Assembly (NCBI RefSeq): GCF_017427765.1
Contig: NZ_JAFRSC010000022.1
Span: 49,826-113,825 of the forward strand
DNA length: 64,000 bases
Direction: 5' to 3'
Source: Methanobrevibacter sp.
GTDB lineage: Archaea; Methanobacteriota; Methanobacteria; Methanobacteriales; Methanobacteriaceae
How positions within the stretch are numbered: the stretch's first letter is position 1; each line of letters opens with the position of its first letter. The notes beneath the pieces are model-generated. The model saw nothing but the letters and a program-made list of their open reading frames with translations. It was not told where the DNA came from and made no database searches. The translations under genes were made by a program, and so were the position numbers. Below are positions 27,917-36,099 of this stretch, one piece after another.

Positions 27917-27928
27917 AAGTGAGCACTT
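27917..27928. promoter_or_regulatory. Palindrome before the TATA box of the surface protein gene
   Basis: AAGTG and CACTT flank a 2-bp AG spacer. It ends 11 bp before the TATA-like CTTTATATAT. In a divergent-style intergenic region this is a candidate operator; it is short, so chance is possible. Confidence 0.3.
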
Positions 27929-28063
27929 ACATTCTAAAATCTTTATATATGGGCTTGTTTATATATTTACTTGTGCAGAGAGGTGTTAATTTACAAAACT
28001 AACTTCTCACATTTTAAATTTATTGACTTCATAAAAAAATTCGATTATTAATGGGTGATACAA

Positions 28064-28498
28064 ATGGAATTCAAAAGTAAATTATTTGCAATACTTGCAA
28101 TTTTCTGTGTAATATGTTCTGTATGCGCAGTCAGTGCAACTGACGATACTTCAAATCAGGCAAACGACTATTATTTGGATGCAAGCCATGACGGTCATGA
28201 CGGTTTGATTATTCCTCCGGATAACACTCACGATGAAGAAATTCACGCCGCTGGCGGAGATCCTTACTTAGACGCAAGCCAAGACGGACACAACGGCACA
28301 ATCGTACCTCCTGATACTAACCACAGTGAACAAACAATGACCACATCCGGAAACTTCACCGCTCATGCTGCAAGTGAAAATGTTAATGCAACCAACGCAA
28401 CAACAACACACACAATGCCGGCTACAGGCAATCCAATATTAGCATTATTCTGTGTATGTGCTATTCTTGGTGGTTATGCTGTAATCAAAAGGAAATAA
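28064..28498 (+). CDS. Small secreted surface protein with sortase-like anchor
   Basis: The 144-residue protein has a signal peptide (KSKLFAILAIFCVICSVCAV, cleavage near SAT), two Asp/His-rich repeats (YLDASHDGHDG..IPPDNTH and YLDASQDGHNG..VPPDTNH), a Thr/Asn-rich stalk with N-glycosylation-type sequons (NHS, NFT, NAT) and a C-terminal tail of MPATGNP, a hydrophobic stretch and KRK. That tail looks like an LPXTG-type sorting signal. The His/Asp repeats could bind metal. The ATG at 28064 fits GGGTGAT 6 nt earlier. The gene is followed by a strong hairpin terminator. The receptor or partner is unknown. Confidence 0.75.
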   Translation: MEFKSKLFAILAIFCVICSVCAVSATDDTSNQANDYYLDASHDGHDGLIIPPDNTHDEEIHAAGGDPYLDASQDGHNGTIVPPDTNHSEQTMTTSGNFTAHAASENVNATNATTTHTMPATGNPILALFCVCAILGGYAVIKRK

Positions 28499-28539
28499 AT
28501 AATTATTTCCTCTTATTCTCTCTTTTTATTCATGGATTT

Positions 28540-28567
28540 AAAAGCATGATTTTTTCATGCTTTTTTT
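28540..28567 (+). terminator. Hairpin terminator after the surface protein gene
   Basis: A 10-bp perfect stem AAAAGCATGA / TCATGCTTTT (28540-28549 and 28555-28564) with a T5 loop runs into a T-rich tail. It lies 40 nt after the stop codon. Confidence 0.65.
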
Positions 28568-28644
28568 CTCCATATATTTCTGTCAATGACTGGGGTCTGA
28601 TATTTAAAAAACTTTTTATACACAATTTGAATATATTATTATAT

Positions 28645-29655
28645 ATGGCAAAAGATGACAGAAGTAGCATTAATCCGTTTACTGGCAAATCTCATTTTGA
28701 TATTGTAAATGATGATAAGTTTCTTGAGGATTCTTATAATGAATATTATTCCATGATTAATCAGGCACAGCTTCTAGATAATACTCCTAATGGGCAGTTG
28801 GTTAGAAATGTTGCTATAAGGTTAATTCAGGCTGTTGAAAGGTTTCTGTCTGAAATCGGCAGAAGCGATTATACTGAGGATTATTATGACTGGGATTTCC
28901 ATCTGGTTGCTGATGATACGGTAAATGCATTTTGCATGCCTGGTGGAAAAATTGTAATGTTTTCAGGCATTCTTTCAGTTGCAAATACTGAAGAAAAAGT
29001 TGCATTTATTTTAGGCCATGAAATGGCACATGCCCTGCTTGACCACTCCAGAACACGCATCAGTGCTCAAAAGGCTCAAAATACAATTTCTTCCGCTGCA
29101 TGGTTTGGAAGTTTTGCTTTGGATTTAGTTGGATTGGGCGAAATTGGAAGCCTTACACGAGCAGCCACCAATATTGCAACTGTAGGTTCTCAATTTTTGC
29201 TAATGAATCCTTGGGGAAGAGACCAGGAAATTGAGGCAGATAAATTGGGTATGATGATAATTCACTGGGCAGGTTATGATATATCTTCAATTCCAGCATT
29301 CTGGCAGTCAATGGCTGGTGGAAACCCAAACAATCATGATTTTTTTTCAACCCATCCGTCTGACAGTAAAAGAATTGAATCAATGAATGCTTTAATAGCT
29401 GAAATTGAAAATCAGAAGGATTTCCATTCATCTCCTGTTTTATCTGATTCTCATCCAGGCAATAATAAAACTCAAAAAGCTGTTGGTGAAAATGTAGCAA
29501 AATACTGTCAAAATTGTGGTTCTCCAGCAGATATTGACGCTAAATTTTGTACTAATTGCGGTTTTAAATTTGATGAGGAGTTGAGATGCGGAAACTGTGG
29601 CAATATTGTCGGTTCACATGATACTTTCTGTACAAATTGTGGAAATAAACTGTAG
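28645..29655 (+). CDS. M48-type metalloprotease with C-terminal double zinc ribbon
   Basis: The 336-residue protein has the M48 zinc site HEMAHALLDH (HExxH at the front of the helix), the third ligand region EIEADKLGM and an NWGR-like WGRDQE. There is no membrane helix, unlike HtpX, so it looks like a soluble Loi/Ste24-like domain. Its C-terminal 50 residues form two zinc ribbons (CQNCG..CTNCG and CGNCG..CTNCG). I chose the ATG at 28645, not the upstream start at 28456, which would run through the previous gene's terminator. TATA-like TTTTTATAC (about 28612) implies a leaderless or very short-leader transcript. A Gly-rich stretch near 175-200 is an insert. Confidence 0.82.
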   Translation: MAKDDRSSINPFTGKSHFDIVNDDKFLEDSYNEYYSMINQAQLLDNTPNGQLVRNVAIRLIQAVERFLSEIGRSDYTEDYYDWDFHLVADDTVNAFCMPGGKIVMFSGILSVANTEEKVAFILGHEMAHALLDHSRTRISAQKAQNTISSAAWFGSFALDLVGLGEIGSLTRAATNIATVGSQFLLMNPWGRDQEIEADKLGMMIIHWAGYDISSIPAFWQSMAGGNPNNHDFFSTHPSDSKRIESMNALIAEIENQKDFHSSPVLSDSHPGNNKTQKAVGENVAKYCQNCGSPADIDAKFCTNCGFKFDEELRCGNCGNIVGSHDTFCTNCGNKL

Positions 29656-29667
29656 TGAGGTGTTAAT

Positions 29668-29922
29668 ATGGATGTTGAAGAAATGGTTGAATACATTAAT
29701 AAATCAAGTTACAGACTAAAAATTGTTAAATCCATAGATACTGGTTTTAAGATGCCAAAAACTATTTCAATTGAAACAGGATTACTGCTTAATCATGTAT
29801 CCTATGTATTAAAGTTATTAAGAGAAAATGATGTTGTTGAATGCATAAACCCTGATGCTAAAAAAGGACGTCTTTATAGGCTTACTGAAATGGGTTTAAA
29901 GTCTTTAGATGAGTTGGAATAA
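29668..29922 (+). CDS. Small winged-helix transcription regulator
   Basis: The 84-residue protein is one winged helix-turn-helix: a first helix with SSYRLKIVKSID, a recognition-type segment ISIETGLLLNHVSYVLKLLR (about 30-50) and a wing ending GRLYRLTEMGLKSL. It belongs to the small archaeal wHTH/ArsR-like group. The ATG at 29668 follows GAGGTG, 12 nt after the protease stop, so it is probably co-transcribed. Operator candidates are the palindrome at 29990 or its own region. Confidence 0.8.
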   Translation: MDVEEMVEYINKSSYRLKIVKSIDTGFKMPKTISIETGLLLNHVSYVLKLLRENDVVECINPDAKKGRLYRLTEMGLKSLDELE

Positions 29923-29989
29923 CATCTTTTTTTATTTTTTTTGTTTTTTAGAAAACTTTATATACTACGTATCATTAATATATTGTGTG

Positions 29990-30007
29990 TAAGTTATTAG
30001 TAACTTA
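29990..30007. promoter_or_regulatory. Palindrome between TATA box and start of the VWA gene
   Basis: TAAGTTA and TAACTTA flank a 4-nt TTAG spacer. It lies about 25-30 nt after a TATA-like CTTTATATAC (29957-29966), right at the expected transcription start, and 47 nt before the ATG at 30054. This is the classic place for an archaeal repressor operator. The winged-helix protein encoded immediately upstream is the natural candidate regulator. Confidence 0.4.
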
Positions 30008-30053
30008 TTAATAACACATTAGATTATATCTAAAAAATTTGTTGGAAGTGATA

Positions 30054-30671
30054 ATGATGGTTAAGGTAGATCCATGTGAGCAGAATTTGGATTTAATATT
30101 TCTAATCGACAGGAGCGGATCAATGTACGGCTCCGAAAAGGATACAATTGGTGGATTCAATTCATTTATAAAAAGAGAAAAGGACAAAGGACTCAACACA
30201 AAAGTTACTACAATTCTTTTTGATCATGGGTATGATGTGTTATATAAAAGAAAAGACATTAATGATGTCTGTGATTTAACAAGCAACGAATATTACGTTA
30301 GGGGCTCAACAGCTCTTTTGGATGCAATCGGAAGAACAATCGTAACTCTTGAAAAAGAGATTTGCAATAAAGTATTGTTTGTTATTATGACTGATGGTAT
30401 GGAAAACTCTTCTGTGGAATTTTCAAAATCCCAAATTTCCAAAATGATAAAAAATCACAATTGGGAGTTCATATTCATTGGTGCTGACATTGATTCATAT
30501 GCCGAAGCAAGTAAGATTGGCATTAAAAGGTCAAGAACAGCCAATTATAAAAAGTCTAAAAAAGGCGTTAAAAAGTTATATGATGCTGTTGAATATACTG
30601 CGGATTGTATGAGGTCAAATATTAGTTTGGATGATGCAAATTGGAAAAAAGATTTAAAAGAGTATGACTAA
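30054..30671 (+). CDS. Von Willebrand factor A domain protein
   Basis: The 205-residue protein is a complete single VWA domain: MIDAS motif DRSGSM (DxSxS), the Thr of the second MIDAS site in RGSTALLDA, and TDGMEN. It has no signal peptide, so it is probably a cytosolic protein-interaction domain, as in VWA partners of AAA ATPases and toxin/defence systems. ATG 30054 (or 30057) follows GGAAGTGAT. The 3' end overlaps the convergent queC by 4 nt. Confidence 0.8.
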   Translation: MMVKVDPCEQNLDLIFLIDRSGSMYGSEKDTIGGFNSFIKREKDKGLNTKVTTILFDHGYDVLYKRKDINDVCDLTSNEYYVRGSTALLDAIGRTIVTLEKEICNKVLFVIMTDGMENSSVEFSKSQISKMIKNHNWEFIFIGADIDSYAEASKIGIKRSRTANYKKSKKGVKKLYDAVEYTADCMRSNISLDDANWKKDLKEYD

Positions 30672-31345
30672 ATTTCATATTCGCTCAAATCTTTTATTTT
30701 TGCTTTTTCAAAAGCTCTTTTTCTTCTCATGCAGCTTTCACAAACGCCGCAGTGTTTTTCTGTACCTTTGTAACAAGAATAGCTTAATTCCATTGGAGCG
30801 CCAACATCAGCTCCTAGCTTTACTATTTCCTCTTTATTTAAATCAATGGCCGGCGCTTCAATTTTAATATTGTCCGGCGAGCCGGCTTCTATTAATTTAT
30901 TGAAATTTTCTAAAAATTCTTTTGAATTGTCTGGAAATGTGGCAGCTTCTTCTGCATCCCAACCTACAATTATGATTTCTGCTCCGATACTTTCGGCGTA
31001 AGATAGTGCAATGGATGTAAATACTGTATTTCTTGCCGGAACCCAAACGCTGCTTGCGGTTTTCATACTTTTTTCTATATCATCTAAATCATTGCTTGAA
31101 ACTTCTGGAATCTCTTCAGATGTGTTCAGGCTGGATGTGCTTATTTTTGAAAGCCATGGAAGGTCAATTACTTCGTGAGTCCAATTCATCTTATCGCATA
31201 TTTCTCTTGAAGCTTTAAGTTCTCTTTTAAAACTTTTTTGACCGTAATTAAAAGTTATTGCATGAATTTCATAATCTTTAGCAAATGTGCTGGTTGCAAC
31301 AGTGCAGTCAAGTCCTCCAGATAAAACGGATATTGCTTTTTTCAT
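30668..31345 (-). CDS. queC: 7-cyano-7-deazaguanine synthase QueC
   Basis: QueC makes preQ0, the precursor of archaeosine in archaeal tRNA. The 225-residue enzyme shows the ATP PP-loop SGGLDCTV, AITFNYGQ and the zinc cysteines CGVCESCMRRKRAF near the C-terminus. It starts at ATG 31345, overlapping the larC stop by 4 nt, so it is translationally coupled to larC. Confidence 0.94.
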   Translation of the reverse strand: MKKAISVLSGGLDCTVATSTFAKDYEIHAITFNYGQKSFKRELKASREICDKMNWTHEVIDLPWLSKISTSSLNTSEEIPEVSSNDLDDIEKSMKTASSVWVPARNTVFTSIALSYAESIGAEIIIVGWDAEEAATFPDNSKEFLENFNKLIEAGSPDNIKIEAPAIDLNKEEIVKLGADVGAPMELSYSCYKGTEKHCGVCESCMRRKRAFEKAKIKDLSEYEI

Positions 31346-32511
31346 TTTATCAGCTCTTTAATTTTTTTAAGTGGAAGTCCGCTTTCCTGAGCGATTTTTT
31401 TCAAATCTTCATATTCTGCTCTTTTTGAGATAATTTCGCCATTGACATATCCTGTTTTAAATGTTACTTCATATTCTTTGCCATTTATTTCAAATGTCCT
31501 TTTTTCAAATTCTCTTTTTGCTATTCCTCTGTGGATATTTGGGGTTATTCTAATGCCCAGACTTCCGGTTTCTTTAAATATTGCATCAATCAGCCTTTCC
31601 CTATTTTTCCTTGGTGAAATTACTTTCAAAAGGCTTCCTTGGCGATTTTTCTTCATGATGATTGGTGCAATGGATACGTCCGATGCGCCTTCGTCTTGGA
31701 GTCTGTCAAATAAATATCCTATCTCTTCACCGGTCAAATGATCAAGATTTGTTTCAATAACGTCTATCTCATCACTTTCCACAATATCTTTACTTTCAAT
31801 TATCCTTAAAACGTTCGGGTGGTCAAAATCTTTTTTGCCCGCTCCGTAACCTGTTTTTTTAGGATTTGTCAGCGGGATGAAATCCTTAACCTCATCACAC
31901 AACTCTGCATAAATTGCACATCCTGTAGGTGTTGCAAGTTCGCTGTCGACAGGACCTCCAATCATTTTAAAACCTTTCAATATTTCTACAACTGCAGGTG
32001 CCGGAACTGGTATTGTTCCATGGGCAGTTTTAACTCTACCTCCTCCAACTGCAATTGGAAGGCCTATTATCTTATCATCGTCTAAATTAAGGCAGTAATA
32101 TGCATATATTGACCCAATTACATCAGCTACTGCGTCACTGGCTCCAACTTCATGAAAATGAACTTGATTTAAAGGTTTTCCATGGACTTTTGACTCGGCA
32201 ATGGCAATTCTCTCAAATACATTAATGGAAGTTTCTTTGACTTTTTCATCCAAATCCAGATTTTTGATTTTTTCAATAAAATCTGCATAACTGATGGAGT
32301 CCTTTTGCTCCAGCATTTCCACATTGCAGTAGGTGGAATCAATTCCCTGTTTGGTAATCTTTTTGAATGTAACTTCCACTTTTCCAAATTCTTTTGCTGA
32401 TTTTTCCATGATTTCTTTTAAATCATCTGCATTAGCTCCCAAATCTACCAATGCACCAATAATCATGTTTCCTGCGATTCCGCTTGATTGTGGGTCAATA
32501 ATAATTGTCAT
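31342..32511 (-). CDS. larC: Nickel-pincer cofactor biosynthesis protein LarC
   Basis: LarC inserts nickel into the pincer cofactor of LarA-type enzymes. The 389-residue protein has the N-terminal DPQSSGIAGNMIIGALVDLG, HFHEVGASDAVADVIG, AHGTIPVPAPA and the C-terminal RGIAKREFEKR. In bacteria some LarC genes are split by a programmed frameshift; here it is one frame. It heads the larC-queC pair, and its start at 32511 is divergent from the cobZ-like gene. Confidence 0.9.
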   Translation of the reverse strand: MTIIIDPQSSGIAGNMIIGALVDLGANADDLKEIMEKSAKEFGKVEVTFKKITKQGIDSTYCNVEMLEQKDSISYADFIEKIKNLDLDEKVKETSINVFERIAIAESKVHGKPLNQVHFHEVGASDAVADVIGSIYAYYCLNLDDDKIIGLPIAVGGGRVKTAHGTIPVPAPAVVEILKGFKMIGGPVDSELATPTGCAIYAELCDEVKDFIPLTNPKKTGYGAGKKDFDHPNVLRIIESKDIVESDEIDVIETNLDHLTGEEIGYLFDRLQDEGASDVSIAPIIMKKNRQGSLLKVISPRKNRERLIDAIFKETGSLGIRITPNIHRGIAKREFEKRTFEINGKEYEVTFKTGYVNGEIISKRAEYEDLKKIAQESGLPLKKIKELIK

Positions 32512-32595
32512 AATATAATACCTTTACTCATTATAATATAAAATTTAAATTAAATAATTAATATATTATTTGTATTAAATGTGGTAGGTCATGAT

Positions 32596-33693
32596 ATGGT
32601 GGGAAGTAAAATTAATATTATTGAAAAGGATTATGGAATCTGTATAAACAATCCAAATTATTTTTTGGCTTTCAGTGATTTCACTGTCAGTGACGGTATT
32701 GATATCATTGAAAACGTCAATATCCTGAAGGCGAAAGACGAGTTTGATTCAACAGCCAAAAAAGCGGAAACATTCAACCAGTCTCAGGGATCATACATTG
32801 CCCAGGCCACTGATTCGCTAAATTATTTCAATGTTTCCTATGATGATTTGACAATTTTTACTTTCATGGCTAATGATGTTGCTGTTGAGGATTTCACTGA
32901 CAGTTTGAAGGTTGCAAATTCTTCAAAGGGTTTTGTTGATGCAAGAATCAATTTAAGCCATGTGGTTTATATTGATAGAGTAATCTCTCCAAGGGATTTG
33001 CTTAAAATCTTTAAAATCATTACCAACATTAAGGCAAAAGTCCTAGCCAACATGTGCTTGCCGTTTCACATTAGCAATATATTGAACACAAATGATTTTT
33101 TAGCCATTCTGGCCAATATTCCGGCCAGTGATGAGCAAAATTTGGATATCAACAATGCAGAATATGATGAAATTGACTTGGATGAGCTGAAAATAAGGCT
33201 TGAGGAGGCAATTGAAATATCTGTTGAAGATGCATTTGAAAATCTAAATCTGACTTTCGGAATTTTGGATTATTTTGTCTCTCAGGGAATTCTGATTGGA
33301 GATCTGGTTGAAGCGGGGCTCGAACTTGTTGACATTGAGGTTACACAAGAGTTAAAAGATAAATTAGAATCACAAATTCTTAAATCATTATCTGATGTTA
33401 ATGTTATAACACTTTTGGTTGCTGCAATGAGAACAGAAGAGGATTTTGCAGCAAACCGTATAAGGGAAGTCGATTTAAGAGGTAATCGTGATGATTTATA
33501 TGCGGGTAATGTTTTAGGTCTTGCAATTGCAAACCTGATTGCAGGAACAAAAGCAGCATTTAACTTTAACAGATATATTGAAGCAAAACCTGGAATCATT
33601 TATGGGTTGCCCCCAATGCTTGACTGTATTTTTGCAGGTTTGATTGCCGGTTGTGTGTCAAAAATTTTTGAGGAACAGTCATTGAATATATAA
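32596..33693 (+). CDS. CobZ-like (phosphatidylglycerophosphatase A-related) protein with extra N-terminal domain
   Basis: The C-terminal 110-120 residues ([49 protein letters not shown]) match the PgpA-like fold of archaeal CobZ, an alpha-ribazole-5'-phosphate phosphatase of corrinoid assembly. The N-terminal 200 residues are a separate domain; the bifunctional CbiS family joins CobZ to the amidohydrolase CbiZ, and this layout is similar, but CbiZ motifs are not clear. The frame opens at 32581, but ATG 32596 is better placed after AGGT. cobS lies at 34520, so context favours corrinoid function. The N-terminal role is open. Confidence 0.65.
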   Translation: MVGSKINIIEKDYGICINNPNYFLAFSDFTVSDGIDIIENVNILKAKDEFDSTAKKAETFNQSQGSYIAQATDSLNYFNVSYDDLTIFTFMANDVAVEDFTDSLKVANSSKGFVDARINLSHVVYIDRVISPRDLLKIFKIITNIKAKVLANMCLPFHISNILNTNDFLAILANIPASDEQNLDINNAEYDEIDLDELKIRLEEAIEISVEDAFENLNLTFGILDYFVSQGILIGDLVEAGLELVDIEVTQELKDKLESQILKSLSDVNVITLLVAAMRTEEDFAANRIREVDLRGNRDDLYAGNVLGLAIANLIAGTKAAFNFNRYIEAKPGIIYGLPPMLDCIFAGLIAGCVSKIFEEQSLNI

Positions 33694-33716
33694 TTTATCT
33701 TCATTTCTTCATTTTT

Positions 33717-34268
33717 TTAGAATTCTAATTGTTCTGCAAGGCACATTTTACACACAGCATTCGGAGAATCGATATTAGCATCTTTCACTGGACAATAATA
33801 TTTTCCATCTATTTCTTCAACTTCAAGCGATCCGGGAAATGGTGTGCCCACGGGATGAATCGGTTCTTCTAAAACAAATGTGGTATAAAGTGAAACAATG
33901 CCGTAGATTAATGGAAATTTAGTTTCATTGTTTATTGTGCCATTCATATGATATGATTTTAATGTAGCGATTGCATCAATAAACTCCTCTTTGTCAATGT
34001 TTTTAGAATAATGTGTTTCATCGCCTGAAATGTATTTTAGACGCCCTAAAAAATATTTTGCGTATACTTTGTGGCCTTTGTCTTTATAGCTTTTTTGAAC
34101 ATATTCAGAGTCTTTAATCATCTTGGCATTAACTGCCATTAAATCAAATACTGAAACGGTAGAGGCGTATTTCTTTAATATTTCTAAGACTGAATCGCAG
34201 GATATTGTATTTTCATTTGAAATAACATTTGAAAAATCATTATACATTTCTAAAGATATATCTGACAT
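33717..34268 (-). CDS. UPF0305 (DUF2115) family protein
   Basis: The 183-residue protein matches the methanogen family UPF0305: a helical N-terminus, the conserved block EPIHPVGTPFPGSLEVEE and the cysteine end YYCPVKDANIDSPNAVC with CKMCLAEQ. Zn or Fe-S binding by these cysteines is plausible; the function is unknown. It lies between two corrinoid genes but on the other strand, and its promoter shares the divergent region with cobS. Confidence 0.75.
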   Translation of the reverse strand: MSDISLEMYNDFSNVISNENTISCDSVLEILKKYASTVSVFDLMAVNAKMIKDSEYVQKSYKDKGHKVYAKYFLGRLKYISGDETHYSKNIDKEEFIDAIATLKSYHMNGTINNETKFPLIYGIVSLYTTFVLEEPIHPVGTPFPGSLEVEEIDGKYYCPVKDANIDSPNAVCKMCLAEQLEF

Positions 34269-34393
34269 AGTGAAAACCTTAATGTTAAAAAATATATGGT
34301 AATGTTTGTTGAATATATTATTTATATTTCATTTAATATTTGAAAAGTGTTTTTCTAACATAAAAATAAAAACCACATTAGATTAAAAATAAA

Positions 34394-34418
34394 GTTGTTG
34401 AAATAATGTTTCAACAAC
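34394..34418. promoter_or_regulatory. Perfect 10-bp inverted repeat upstream of cobS
   Basis: GTTGTTGAAA and TTTCAACAAC (34394-34403, 34409-34418) flank a 5-nt spacer in the UPF0305/cobS divergent region. A TATA-like AAATATATTATATTG (about 34445-34457) follows, then the cobS ATG at 34520. A perfect 10-bp arm is hard to get by chance and suggests a dimeric regulator site. Confidence 0.5.
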
Positions 34419-34519
34419 ATTATCAAATTATTGGCCGATGGAGAAATATATTATATTGTAGGAAATAAAATAGAATATAACAATTAATATTTCACTTTCA
34501 TAAATTGAGGAATGGTTTT

Positions 34520-35302
34520 ATGGAAAATGATGATTATTTTGAAGATGAAGAATTCTCACCTATTAGATCACTTTTGGGTCTTTTAACATTCTCAACAATA
34601 CTGCCGATTAACGTTTTTACATCAATTGAGTATATGACAAAGCTCACATGGTGCTGGCCATTTTTACACATTTTCATTGGGATTTTGGCAGCAGTATGCG
34701 GTTATGTCTCTATAGAATTCCTGCATCTTAATTCATTTTTCGCAGCAGCAGTCGTTTATGCATTTTTGATGCTCATCACTGGTTATAATCACCTTGACGG
34801 TGTGATGGATATGGCTGATGGTGTGATGGTTCATGGAGCACCTGAAAAGAAAATCAGGGTCATGAAAGATTCCTCAGTCGGCGCCGGAGGTGTTGCAACA
34901 TTATTTTTGGTGGCCAGTCTGACAATTGCCGGTTTGTATAATATCCTTGATTATAATTTTATTTTGGGTATTATAATTTGTGAGATGTCTGCAAAGATAT
35001 CCTTGCTAACTACAGCATTACTGTCAATACCATTGACTCCTGGTATCGGCAGCTATTTTATAAAAGAAACCAATATTGCCAATTATTTTGCTTCAACAAT
35101 AATAATTGCAATCATTGCCGGTTTGTTAGGGGGTACTGTAGGAATATTTGGTGTAGTAGGTGCTGTTGTAAGTGGCATTATTATTGCGCTGATTGCAAGG
35201 AGAAATTTTGTTCTGGCCAACGGTGATGTTCTTGGAATGAGCAATGAAGTCGGTCGTTTGTTTTCATTATTGTTCATGACGGTGGCTTTATTTTATTTAT
35301 AA
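34520..35302 (+). CDS. cobS: Adenosylcobinamide-GDP ribazoletransferase CobS
   Basis: CobS joins adenosylcobinamide-GDP with alpha-ribazole to complete the lower ligand loop of cobamides. The 260-residue membrane protein shows NHLDGVMDMADGVM (metal-binding Asp cluster), MKDSSVGAGG and 6-7 membrane segments. I prefer ATG 34520 over the TTG at 34505, as GAGG lies about 10 nt before it. Confidence 0.93.
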   Translation: MENDDYFEDEEFSPIRSLLGLLTFSTILPINVFTSIEYMTKLTWCWPFLHIFIGILAAVCGYVSIEFLHLNSFFAAAVVYAFLMLITGYNHLDGVMDMADGVMVHGAPEKKIRVMKDSSVGAGGVATLFLVASLTIAGLYNILDYNFILGIIICEMSAKISLLTTALLSIPLTPGIGSYFIKETNIANYFASTIIIAIIAGLLGGTVGIFGVVGAVVSGIIIALIARRNFVLANGDVLGMSNEVGRLFSLLFMTVALFYL

Positions 35303-35559
35303 CTAATTTTTACATGTTGAAATCAATATTGAAGTTATTTAATCGCATGTTTATATATTAGAATTGTGATAAGTAGTATTGATGAGATTTACCACTTATT
35401 TGCATATTCTTTGAATTTTTCATTAAATACTGAACATGATGATTAATATCTCTCGTTAATGAAGTTTCTATTTACCTCCCAAAATTTAAAACAGGTGGTT
35501 TTTCTCATCGTCTTTTCAAAATGATTATATATTTTCATGGTTAATCTATTAATGATATT

Positions 35560-36099
35560 ATGAATGTTAATGTTTTAAGATTGGATCACAGATTAAAAAG
35601 AGATACTCGTATCACTACTCATGTTTGCTTAACTGCCCGTGCATTTGGAGCCAGCAAAATTTATCTTGCAGGTGAACGTGACAATAAGCTCATGGAAAAC
35701 GTAAGGGATACCGCTTCAAGATTTGGCGGAAGTTTTGAAATTGAATACGCTGAAAGCTATATGGGAGTTATCAACAGGTGGAAAGCAGACGGAGGTAAAG
35801 TTGTACACCTGACAATGTACGGTTCTCAGGCTCATGAGATTGCACCTGAAGTTAGACAAGATGGTGCTGATATTCTGATTGTCGTTGGGGGAGCTAAAGT
35901 TCCAGGAAAAGTTTACAAGGCTGCTGACTGGAACGTGTCTGTTACAACACAGCCTCACTCTGAAGTATCCTCTCTTGCAGTATTCCAGCACTTGCTTATG
36001 GACGGTAAAGAGTTTGATCTTGAATTTGAAAATCCGGTTCTTGAAGTCATTCCGACAGCTCACGGAAAAAACGTTAACATACACGATGAAAACCGTTAG
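35560..36099 (+). CDS. trm56: tRNA (cytidine-56)-2'-O-methyltransferase
   Basis: aTrm56 is the archaeal SPOUT enzyme that methylates C56 in the T-loop. The 179-residue protein fits: RLDHRLKRDTRITTHV near the start, ILIVVGGAKVPGKVY (knot loop) and VTTQPHSEVSSLA with the C-terminal knot. It starts at ATG 35560. The 3' end overlaps the convergent DUF763 gene by 4 nt. Confidence 0.9.
   Translation: MNVNVLRLDHRLKRDTRITTHVCLTARAFGASKIYLAGERDNKLMENVRDTASRFGGSFEIEYAESYMGVINRWKADGGKVVHLTMYGSQAHEIAPEVRQDGADILIVVGGAKVPGKVYKAADWNVSVTTQPHSEVSSLAVFQHLLMDGKEFDLEFENPVLEVIPTAHGKNVNIHDENR

Larger units (their letters stand above)
27583..28063. other. Non-coding region with tandem repeats, palindrome and promoter
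   Basis: These 481 bases hold no gene I trust. 27611-27727 is the tandem repeat listed below. 27728-27900 is T-rich with nothing visible. A palindrome AAGTG-AG-CACTT (27917-27928) sits just before a TATA-like CTTTATATAT (about 27940-27949), which would drive the surface protein at 28064 with a leader of about 95 nt. The leader also holds a GAGAGGTG without a convincing downstream frame. Confidence 0.5.

Noticed and set aside
27802..28002. A 66-residue frame in front of the surface protein gene
   Set aside because: It runs across the palindrome and TATA box of the next gene and is Phe/Leu-rich, as expected from T-rich non-coding DNA.
28456..28644. N-terminal extension of the M48 protease
   Set aside because: It overlaps the end of the surface protein gene and its hairpin terminator; the ATG at 28645 has a TATA box at the right distance.
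35303..35559. C/D box small RNA between cobS and trm56
   Set aside because: A C-box-like ATGATGA occurs near 35436, but no matching D box at a suitable distance was found.
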